Assembly (NCBI GenBank): GCA_027063105.1
Contig: JAMOSL010000100.1
Span: forward strand, 1-10,718
From: Campylobacteraceae bacterium
GTDB lineage: Bacteria; Campylobacterota; Campylobacteria; Campylobacterales; Sulfurovaceae
Length of the DNA: 10,718 bases
Reading direction: 5' to 3'
The notes under the pieces are model-generated. The model ran no database searches and had not been told where the DNA came from. It worked only from the letters and a program-made list of their open reading frames with translations. A program made the position numbers and the translations under genes. Shown here piece after piece: positions 1 to 5,901 of this stretch (position 1 is the first letter of the stretch; each line of letters begins with the position of its first letter).

Positions 1-279
1 TTCTGGTGAGTGTGCACAATAATATATCTTTTCTATTTTTATATCTTTTTTAAGTAGTTCTTTTAACATCCATTTACTTAAAATATCAAAATCATCTTCT
101 GAATAGTAACCTCTTCCTATACCTGATTGATTTGTGACTACAAATAATATGTATCCATCTTTTATAAATAGATGTATTAACTCAAAAATACCATCTATAA
201 ACTCAAAATTATCTATATGAGATACATAGTTATAATCAATATTTATAACCCCATCTCTATCTAAAAATAATGCTTTCAT
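1..279 (-). CDS. gmhB: D-glycero-D-manno-heptose 1,7-bisphosphate 7-phosphatase, N-terminal 93 codons (runs off the left edge)
   Basis: HAD-superfamily phosphatase of heptose biosynthesis, which removes the 7-phosphate from D-glycero-D-manno-heptose 1,7-bisphosphate in the cytoplasm on the way to the activated heptose used in lipooligosaccharide core or other glycans. The visible part starts MKALFLDRDGVIN, with the HAD nucleophile Asp7 and acid Asp9. It continues with DNFEFIDG near 23-30, TNQSGIGRG at 49-57 (HAD motif II region) and YYCAHSP at 86-92. Cys88 and His90 align with the first two zinc ligands of E. coli GmhB. The whole segment follows E. coli GmhB closely, so the family call is firm; the rest of the protein, including the second ligand pair, lies outside the window. 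The ATG starts one base after the stop of the upstream GT2 gene (TAA-G-ATG), so the two are probably translationally coupled. Confidence 0.93.
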   Translation of the reverse strand, partial: MKALFLDRDGVINIDYNYVSHIDNFEFIDGIFELIHLFIKDGYILFVVTNQSGIGRGYYSEDDFDILSKWMLKELLKKDIKIEKIYYCAHSPE

Positions 280-280
280 C

Positions 281-1018
281 TTATTTATACTTTTGTAATC
301 CGTGATATACATAGTGTATAAAATAATAACTACTTTTAAATATATTTAATTTTTCAATATCTCTGTATATTTTCCATTGCCATATAGAAGCTGTGAATTT
401 ATTACTAGATACAGATGTCTGCCCTACACGATACGATGCTAATGGTTCCAAAATACCTTTTGCATGGTCAATTCGTTTAAAAATATCTAACCATAAAGCG
501 TAATCTTGTCTTTTTTTCATATTTGGCATATATATTTTACCTAATTTATTAATATCATATATAGCTGTTAAACAACCTATACTACATGTTTTTAGAAGAG
601 ATTTATATGTAACTGCATTTTTTGTATTAAATGTTGTCATATAATTTCCTTCTTCATCGATTACATCATAAGAGCTATATGTAAATGCTAAATTATATTT
701 TTTCATAAAGTTTAACTGCTTCTCTAATTTTTCTTTTTTCCATAAATCATCGGCATCTAAAAAGGCTATAAAGTCTCCTTTAGACTCTTTAATTGCTCTA
801 TTTCTTGCTTTTGCTGGACCAGCATTTTTATCTAATTCTATGAGTTTTATTCTACTGTCTTTTCTCAAAAATGATTTTATTATCTCAACAGAGTTATCAT
901 TAGATAAATCATCAACAATAATCATTTCCCAATCTTGATATGTTTGAAGCAATACAGAATTTATACATTCAGATATAAACCTAGATGCATTGTGAGAGGG
1001 TGTAATAATAGAGACCAC
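281..1018 (-). CDS. GT2-family glycosyltransferase (first of two paralogues)
   Basis: Cytoplasmic or membrane-associated inverting glycosyltransferase of family GT2 (GT-A fold), expected to transfer a sugar from a nucleotide donor to a growing lipid-linked glycan. The N-terminus MVSIITPSHNASRFI is the usual GT2 opening, VDD (35-37) is the nucleotide-binding Asp region, and FLDADDLW (86-93) holds the DXD metal-binding motif. The C-terminal WQWKIYRDIEKL and the aromatic tail resemble the TuaG-like subgroup. At 245 residues it is normal for this short subgroup. The start is GTG at 1016-1018, preceded by AAAGGA about 6-10 nt upstream; no in-frame ATG would preserve the GT2 N-terminus. It is about as long as, and similar along its full length to, the protein at 2023-2775. 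It lies directly upstream of gmhB in one transcript. Donor and acceptor cannot be read from the sequence. Confidence 0.92.
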   Translation of the reverse strand: MVSIITPSHNASRFISECINSVLLQTYQDWEMIIVDDLSNDNSVEIIKSFLRKDSRIKLIELDKNAGPAKARNRAIKESKGDFIAFLDADDLWKKEKLEKQLNFMKKYNLAFTYSSYDVIDEEGNYMTTFNTKNAVTYKSLLKTCSIGCLTAIYDINKLGKIYMPNMKKRQDYALWLDIFKRIDHAKGILEPLASYRVGQTSVSSNKFTASIWQWKIYRDIEKLNIFKSSYYFIHYVYHGLQKYK

Positions 1019-1047
1019 TAGTATTTCCTTTAAAATATATTAATCTC

Positions 1048-1053
1048 ATTTTA
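1048..1053 (-). promoter_or_regulatory. possible -10 element for the GT2-gmhB transcript
   Basis: On the minus strand this reads TAAAAT, about 30 nt upstream of the GTG start at 1018. It lies back to back with the plus-strand TATAAT at 1066-1071. No convincing -35 hexamer is present, which is usual for Campylobacterota sigma-70 promoters. In such AT-rich DNA a single hexamer is weak evidence. Confidence 0.35.
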
Positions 1054-1065
1054 GCGTATCTTGGC

Positions 1066-1071
1066 TATAAT
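1066..1071 (+). promoter_or_regulatory. -10 element (TATAAT) of the sugar transferase promoter
   Basis: A perfect TATAAT in the context TTGGCTATAATTAAAG, with a T-rich run upstream. Transcription would begin near 1078, giving a leader of about 22 nt before the ATG at 1100. No good -35 match is seen at 16-18 nt spacing. Its position shows that the in-frame TTG at 1061 lies within the promoter and cannot be the translation start. Confidence 0.6.
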
Positions 1072-1086
1072 TAAAGTTATTTTAAG

Positions 1087-1093
1087 AAGAAGG
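1087..1093 (+). promoter_or_regulatory. ribosome binding site fixing the sugar transferase start
   Basis: AAGAAGG with a 6-nt spacer (cagact) to the ATG at 1100. This decides in favour of ATG 1100 over the upstream in-frame TTG at 1061, which has no Shine-Dalgarno and overlaps the TATAAT box. Confidence 0.7.
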
Positions 1094-1099
1094 CAGACT

Positions 1100-2026
1100 A
1101 TGATTGTTTTGGGTATGCAATATTTGTTTACATCTTTAGAACTTGAGACTTTAAAAGATTATTTTGATAAAATTGATTTTATAGATTATAAAAATAAGAA
1201 TCCAAAAGATGTTATTAATGAAATTAATATTTATTTAGAAGATAATAAAGATAGATTAATTATTTTAAATACAAAAGCAGAAATATCAAATAATCTTTTA
1301 TCCTATTTAACAAAATTAGAGCTAAATGGAGTTAAGTATTTAACTATATCTAAATTCTTAGAAAAATATTTATATAAATTTCATATTAATGATAATAGAG
1401 TAGATGTTAGTTATTTAACAGCAATTAAACGATTTTCTTTAAGACAATATATTTTAAAAAGATTAATAGATTTTGTTGGTGTAGCATTTGTCCTTATCTT
1501 TTCATCTCCTGTTATGTTATATGCAATATATAAAATTAAAAAAGAGTCTCCATCTGGAGATATACTATTTATTCAGAATAGAATAGGAATTAACGGCAAA
1601 GAGTTTAAATGTTATAAATTTAGAAGTATGAGACCAAATGCAGAAGAGGGTAAACCACAATTTGCATCTAAAGATGATGATAGAACTTTTGCTTGGGGTG
1701 AAACTATGCGTAAATTTAGATTTGATGAATTACCTCAACTTTGGAATGTCATCAAAGGTGATATGCATCTTATTGGACCAAGACCCGAAAGAAAATATTG
1801 GGTAGAACAATTTGAGAAAGAGATACCATATTATAACGAAAGACATATAGTTCGCCCAGGAATTACAGGTTGGGCTCAAATTAAGTATCCTTATGGAGAA
1901 AATGAGGAAGACGCAAAACATAAACTAATGTATGATTTATATTATATAAAAAACTGGTCGGTGGCATTTGAATTTTTGGTAGTTTGGAAGACCAGTTTTG
2001 TTGTATTTGGGAAAAAAGGAGTTTAA
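1100..2026 (+). CDS. polyprenyl-phosphate sugar-phosphate transferase (initiating phosphoglycosyltransferase, EpsB/WcaJ-like)
   Basis: Membrane enzyme of the bacterial sugar transferase family (PF02397) that moves a sugar-1-phosphate from a nucleotide sugar to undecaprenyl phosphate, the first step of O-antigen, capsule or EPS assembly. From ATG 1100 it has 308 residues. Residues 1-110 form a soluble Rossmann-like region. RLIDFVGVAFVLIFSSPVML (121-140) is the hydrophobic, probably re-entrant, membrane helix with its typical Pro. CYKFRSM (171-177), the catalytic Asp209-Glu210 dyad in FDELPQLWNV, GPRPE (226-230) and PGITGWAQI (253-261) follow. The tail with PYYNERH and YPYGENEEDAKHKL resembles the exopolysaccharide-associated group (TIGR03013-like). 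The four N-terminal transmembrane helices of long WcaJ/WbaP enzymes are absent. It is the only plus-strand gene between minus-strand glycan genes, and its stop overlaps the stop of the convergent GT2. The sugar specificity is unknown. Confidence 0.92.
   Translation: MIVLGMQYLFTSLELETLKDYFDKIDFIDYKNKNPKDVINEINIYLEDNKDRLIILNTKAEISNNLLSYLTKLELNGVKYLTISKFLEKYLYKFHINDNRVDVSYLTAIKRFSLRQYILKRLIDFVGVAFVLIFSSPVMLYAIYKIKKESPSGDILFIQNRIGINGKEFKCYKFRSMRPNAEEGKPQFASKDDDRTFAWGETMRKFRFDELPQLWNVIKGDMHLIGPRPERKYWVEQFEKEIPYYNERHIVRPGITGWAQIKYPYGENEEDAKHKLMYDLYYIKNWSVAFEFLVVWKTSFVVFGKKGV
1948..1999 (-). terminator. candidate intrinsic terminator of the gmd-to-GT2 operon, embedded in the sugar transferase coding sequence
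   Basis: A perfect 10-bp inverted repeat, AAAACTGGTC at 1950-1959 and GACCAGTTTT at 1990-1999, with a 30-nt loop. Read on the minus strand it lies about 24 nt after the GT2 stop at 2023, and the distal arm ends in a run of six T (1953-1948). That is the layout of a Rho-independent terminator. On the plus strand it precedes the stop codon and its T-run is broken by G, so it is less likely to act in that direction. The long loop lowers confidence. Confidence 0.5.
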
Positions 2027-2775
2027 GAATTATTTTTATATTTAGTAAATCCATTATATGTATAAGATATAAAATATCCAATAGATTTAAGTATAGAGAT
2101 TTTTTCTATATTTCTATATATATTCCATTGCCATAAAGCTGATTTTAGTTTATTACTAGACAAACTATTTTCTGTTATTCGATATTGTGCTAAAACTTCA
2201 TCTATACCAATAGCATAATCTATTTTTTTTAATATTTCTAATTTCAATACATAATCTTCATGACCGATATTAAGAAAATATATTTTTCCTAGTTTTCTCA
2301 CACTATAAATGGTTGTCAGTGTTCCAATATAACTAGTTTTTAGCATATCTTGATATGTAATTTTTAATGGAGATAAAAATTTTCCTGTTACAAGACCATC
2401 TTTATTAATAGTCTCATAATTGGAATAACTCATTGCTATCTTCTCTTTCTCCATTAGAGCTATCTGCTTCTCTAATTTATTAGGTAGCCAAATATCATCA
2501 CTATCCAGAAATGCGATATAATTACCTTTCGCTTCTCTTATGGCTAAATTTCTACTCTCTGAAGCACCTAAATTCTTATCATTAGAAAATAGTACAATTC
2601 GATATTCTCTGTTTACATATTTTTGTATAATTTCGATACTCTCATCTGTTGATGCATCATCTACAATAATCATCTCCCAATTTTGATAACTTTGGGCAAT
2701 AACTGATTCTATTGCATCTTCTATAAATCTTTTAGAATTATATGCAGGTGTTATAATTGATACCAATTCTTTCAT
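2023..2775 (-). CDS. GT2-family glycosyltransferase (second paralogue)
   Basis: A 250-residue GT2 (GT-A fold) glycosyltransferase acting in the same glycan pathway. LVSIITPAYNSKRFI opens the protein, IIVDDASTD (37-44) is the nucleotide-binding region, and FLDSDDIW (89-96) carries the DXD metal site. SLSSNKLKSALWQWNIYRNIEKI and the aromatic C-terminal tail match the same parts of the GT2 at 281-1018, so the two are clear full-length paralogues. The substituted stretches between residues 110 and 190 suggest a different donor or acceptor. The ATG at 2773-2775 lies 4 nt after the stop of the gene before it, and purine-rich AAAGAGAG lies upstream, so it is probably the last gene of the operon. Its TAA shares the palindromic TTAA at 2023-2026 with the stop of the convergent sugar transferase. 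Confidence 0.93.
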   Translation of the reverse strand: MKELVSIITPAYNSKRFIEDAIESVIAQSYQNWEMIIVDDASTDESIEIIQKYVNREYRIVLFSNDKNLGASESRNLAIREAKGNYIAFLDSDDIWLPNKLEKQIALMEKEKIAMSYSNYETINKDGLVTGKFLSPLKITYQDMLKTSYIGTLTTIYSVRKLGKIYFLNIGHEDYVLKLEILKKIDYAIGIDEVLAQYRITENSLSSNKLKSALWQWNIYRNIEKISILKSIGYFISYTYNGFTKYKNNS

Positions 2776-2779
2776 ATTT

Positions 2780-3931
2780 TTATATTCTCTCTTTAATTGT
2801 ATTATATATTCTTTTGCAATTATTTTTATCTATAAAATTTACAAAGAATTTGTTACCATTCTCTTGAAATGGGGATATAAGATAATTTTTTTCAATGGTT
2901 TTGATTAAAATATCTACAACTTTATCAACTTCATATCCAACTTCTCCAAATTTATCATTTTTCAGATTTATATATGAACCAATCTTTTTGGAGTATTCAT
3001 CTGCATCAAATTGAAAAAATATAACAGGTTTTTGTAAATAATAAAAGTCTGCACATACACTAGAGTAGTCTGTAATTAATATTTTTGATTTTTTAATATA
3101 TATCGATAATTCACTATCTTTCTTTAGAATTTTAATTCTATGATTATTATATTCTTGAAATTCATTATGAAATTTATGAAACATATGATGAAGATAAAAA
3201 GAGATTTGTATATTATTATCCTCTAAATATTCATTTAATCTTTTATCAGATAAAAGTTTAGTATAATTATTAAAATATTGCGTATTTTCTAATGTATCAT
3301 TATCATATAACCAACTTCTCCAAGATGGAGCTATCAATATATTTTGTTCTTCAGTTTTAATGTTAAATAATTTATCATCTCTTGCACTTCCTGTGATTTC
3401 TATATTTTCTTCTTTTATTCCATTTCCAACCATTGCTAACTTTTCTAATTTTGTAGATGCTGTTGCTAAATTATAACTGCTATATATACTTCTTTTGATT
3501 TTTTGAACTAAATATGAAAATGTAGGAACTTTATTAAATGCAATTCTTCCATGATTTAAAAATATTTTATATCGTCTAAAATATATAAATCTTATACAAG
3601 GTAGCATAAATGTTAAAGGGGCAATATCAGAATTAAAAGTATCACTAAAAAGATTAACTTTGGAGTGATAAAAGTATAAATAATTTTTTACGCTACCTTT
3701 TATTATTTTTTCTCCTCTTATTTGCTTATGAATAGAAGCATTTTTATCTACTACCCAATATATATATATCTCTTTATGTTCATATAATATATATTCATAA
3801 AATACTTTTGAATTATCTGTATAGAGCATTCCATTATGTCCACCAATTAGCCATATATCTTTTTTTTCTTTAGAGAATATATATATAATCAGAGCAATGT
3901 AAGCATTTATAACATATATTAGTTTTTGCAT
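2780..3931 (-). CDS. CDP-glycerol:glycerophosphate glycerophosphotransferase family protein
   Basis: A 383-residue member of the TagB/TagF family (PF04464). Characterised members transfer glycerol-phosphate or ribitol-phosphate from the CDP-polyol to an acceptor in teichoic acid or phosphate-containing capsule synthesis. A hydrophobic N-terminus (3-20) suggests membrane anchoring. IWLIGG (26-31), LNHGRI (125-130, with the conserved His-Gly), APSWR (201-205), ILITDYSSVCADFYYL (284-299) and KPVIFFQFD (301-309) are the family hallmarks. The length fits a single catalytic domain without the large N-terminal extension of TagF. The start ATG has a strong GGAG five bases upstream, and the gene overlaps the preceding GT4 gene by 13 nt. 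No CDP-glycerol or CDP-ribitol synthetase is in the window, so the donor must be made elsewhere or differ. Family assignment is secure; the exact substrate is not. Confidence 0.88.
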   Translation of the reverse strand: MQKLIYVINAYIALIIYIFSKEKKDIWLIGGHNGMLYTDNSKVFYEYILYEHKEIYIYWVVDKNASIHKQIRGEKIIKGSVKNYLYFYHSKVNLFSDTFNSDIAPLTFMLPCIRFIYFRRYKIFLNHGRIAFNKVPTFSYLVQKIKRSIYSSYNLATASTKLEKLAMVGNGIKEENIEITGSARDDKLFNIKTEEQNILIAPSWRSWLYDNDTLENTQYFNNYTKLLSDKRLNEYLEDNNIQISFYLHHMFHKFHNEFQEYNNHRIKILKKDSELSIYIKKSKILITDYSSVCADFYYLQKPVIFFQFDADEYSKKIGSYINLKNDKFGEVGYEVDKVVDILIKTIEKNYLISPFQENGNKFFVNFIDKNNCKRIYNTIKERI

Positions 3932-4998
3932 ATTATCTCCACAAGTTTTTTAGCCGATAACTCCCAGCTAAATTTTTTTAATATATTTTTATTGATATTT
4001 GGTTTCTGTATTAAAATATGATGCATTTTTTTAGATATATCTTCTATATCATAAGGGTCTGCATAATAAACACTATCTTCAAATAATTCTTTAAATACTG
4101 CTATATCACTTAATATAGTTGGTATATTCATCTCTAATGCTTCAAGTGGAGGCATACCAAAACCCTCATATATAGATAAGAATAAAAATGCCTTAGTATT
4201 ATATAATAAACAAGATTTCTCCTGTTCAGATATATATCCTGTAAATATAACTTCATTGTCTATATTATTATTTTTAATATACTCTAAAACTTCATTATAT
4301 AACCAACCTTTTTTACCAGCAAATACCATTTTAATATCATTCTTTGAATTTTCTTTAAATTTTTTAAATGCTTTAACTAAATTAAGTGGATTTTTTCTTG
4401 GTTCTAGTGTACCTAAAAATAAAAAATATTCATTATTAATATTAAATTTATCTAATATTCTCTTATCTTTACATATATCTATTTTATCTACATTTGCATA
4501 TATATAATCCAAAGGTTTAGCTATATGCAAATCATCTAAATAATTTTGAATATCTATTTTTGATGATTTAGATATAGTTACTATGATATCACTATTTTTA
4601 ATGCTTATGGGAAGCTTTTCTCTCCAGTTCTTAGTATGTTTTGGTGTTTGAATATTATCAAATAGCACTAATGCAATATCATATATTATATTTACAACTT
4701 TAATATTTTTTGGTTTAAATAGTGGGATAAACATATATTGATTTTCTATATAAATATCATAATTTCCAAATTTCAGCTTAAATGGAATATAAAATTTCTG
4801 ATATAAAATTTTTTCAAATAATCTATATAGAAACCAAGGTTTAATTGGAATTATAGATGATACACAAAAACTTTTATGTATCTCTATATTATCTATTTTA
4901 TTAAGTTCACTATATAAATGTTTAACAAATAATGGGATACCTGTTTTGTCTTCTCTACAAGCAGGTGAGTAGTCAATAAGTATCTTTAATTTTTTCAT
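3919..4998 (-). CDS. GT4-family (GT-B fold) glycosyltransferase
   Basis: A 359-residue retaining glycosyltransferase of the 'glycosyl transferases group 1' family, expected to add a sugar to the lipid-linked glycan on the cytoplasmic face. The N-terminal half has the short acceptor-side fold, with KTGIPLFVKHLYSEL (18-32) as the usual glycine-containing loop. The C-terminal donor-binding half starts at YFLFLGTLEPRKN (191-203). It continues with VFAGKKGW (225-232), VIFTGYISEQE (250-260) and the E-x7-E motif in EGFGMPPLEALE (278-289, Glu278 and Glu286). The layout resembles mannosyl- and rhamnosyltransferases often found beside gmd/rmd, but donor specificity is not readable. The ATG abuts the TAG stop of the rmd-like gene exactly, and the 3' end overlaps the next gene by 13 nt, so it is translationally coupled on both sides. 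Confidence 0.92.
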   Translation of the reverse strand: MKKLKILIDYSPACREDKTGIPLFVKHLYSELNKIDNIEIHKSFCVSSIIPIKPWFLYRLFEKILYQKFYIPFKLKFGNYDIYIENQYMFIPLFKPKNIKVVNIIYDIALVLFDNIQTPKHTKNWREKLPISIKNSDIIVTISKSSKIDIQNYLDDLHIAKPLDYIYANVDKIDICKDKRILDKFNINNEYFLFLGTLEPRKNPLNLVKAFKKFKENSKNDIKMVFAGKKGWLYNEVLEYIKNNNIDNEVIFTGYISEQEKSCLLYNTKAFLFLSIYEGFGMPPLEALEMNIPTILSDIAVFKELFEDSVYYADPYDIEDISKKMHHILIQKPNINKNILKKFSWELSAKKLVEIICKN

Positions 4999-5901
4999 CT
5001 ATTTATTATACATAGTGCTTAGTGTATCTATTAAATCAATATGAGGTATCTCTCCAATCATTGATATTAATTTATCTGTTGAGCCTGATAAAGATTTAAT
5101 CTCATTGGCTCTTATAAAATTTGGATTAACCTCTATCTTAATAGCATATCCTGCTAATTTATCCATTTTCTCTATAACTTCCATTAACTGAATTGGATTA
5201 TTAGAGGATAAATTTACTATTGTTGATGGGCTATCTATATGTAATAATCTGTAATAACTTTCTATCACAAATCTTATATCATTAAATTCTCTAGCTACAT
5301 CCGTATTCCCTAGTTCTATAACTTTTTGATTATCTTTAAAATGCTTTATAATTTTTGGAATTAAAAAATGTTCAGCTTGACCAATTCCTGTATAATTAAA
5401 GTTTCTTGTAATAATAATTGGTAATTTAGTAAAATATTCTTCTGCAATATGTTCCATAGATAATTTACTACACCCATAATGGTTAACTGGTTTTGGTTTC
5501 ATTAATTCATCAAGAACTTCAAATCCAAGATTACCATAAACTAGTGCAGAACTGGATATAAGAACTCTCTTCGGATTTATCTTCTGTTCTACTAGAGAGG
5601 CTAAAAGATTTTCTGTTCCAATAACATTAACATTATATATTAAAGATGCATTGCTCTCTGCTACAAAAGATATACCTGCTAGATGAAAAATATATTTAGG
5701 TTTTACTTTTAATATAACCTCATCAACTTGTTTTTTATTTGTAATATTGCACTGATAATGATTTTCTTTAACTGGTTTACCAACAACTGTACCATAAACG
5801 TTATATCCCAAATCAGTAAGATATTTTTCTAAATGTATTCCTGTAAATCCAGTAATTCCTGTAATTAATACAGGACTATTAGAATGAGAAGCCAGTTTCA
5901 T
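4999..5901 (-). CDS. rmd: NAD(P)-dependent reductase of the SDR family, probable GDP-6-deoxy-D-mannose (GDP-4-keto-6-deoxymannose) reductase
   Basis: A 300-residue extended short-chain dehydrogenase/reductase. The dinucleotide-binding motif TGITGFTG (14-21), FHLAG (72-76), the catalytic Ser region ISSSALVYG (115-123) and the YGCSK motif (Tyr142, Lys146) are all present. REFNDIR (204-210) corresponds to the RDF-D-R motif near the substrate pocket in RMD-type reductases. Its length matches Pseudomonas RMD (about 300). Placed immediately after gmd, it most likely reduces the 4-keto group of the Gmd product to give GDP-D-rhamnose. An epimeric product such as GDP-6-deoxy-D-talose cannot be excluded. 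It does not look like GDP-fucose synthase, whose N-terminal GMVG signature is absent. The ATG lies 23 nt inside the 3' end of gmd, with AGAGG about 12 nt upstream. Confidence 0.8.
   Translation of the reverse strand: MKLASHSNSPVLITGITGFTGIHLEKYLTDLGYNVYGTVVGKPVKENHYQCNITNKKQVDEVILKVKPKYIFHLAGISFVAESNASLIYNVNVIGTENLLASLVEQKINPKRVLISSSALVYGNLGFEVLDELMKPKPVNHYGCSKLSMEHIAEEYFTKLPIIITRNFNYTGIGQAEHFLIPKIIKHFKDNQKVIELGNTDVAREFNDIRFVIESYYRLLHIDSPSTIVNLSSNNPIQLMEVIEKMDKLAGYAIKIEVNPNFIRANEIKSLSGSTDKLISMIGEIPHIDLIDTLSTMYNK

Noticed and set aside
1061..1099. Upstream in-frame TTG extending the sugar transferase by 13 residues
   Set aside because: It overlaps the TATAAT box, has no Shine-Dalgarno, and the ATG at 1100 has a well-spaced AAGAAGG.
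1730..2081. Two minus-strand open frames of 63 and 66 codons antisense to the sugar transferase
   Set aside because: They lie within confidently coding DNA on the other strand, have no recognisable domain, and are expected by chance in AT-rich sequence.
4256..4507. Plus-strand open frame of 83 codons antisense to the GT4 gene
   Set aside because: Leu/Ile/Ser-rich translation is the mirror of a conserved glycosyltransferase; no ribosome binding site or family resemblance.
4999..5901. GDP-fucose synthase (Fcl/WcaG) as the identity of the reductase after gmd
   Set aside because: The N-terminal signature and overall pattern match the RMD-type reductases rather than Fcl, and it has the short length of about 300.
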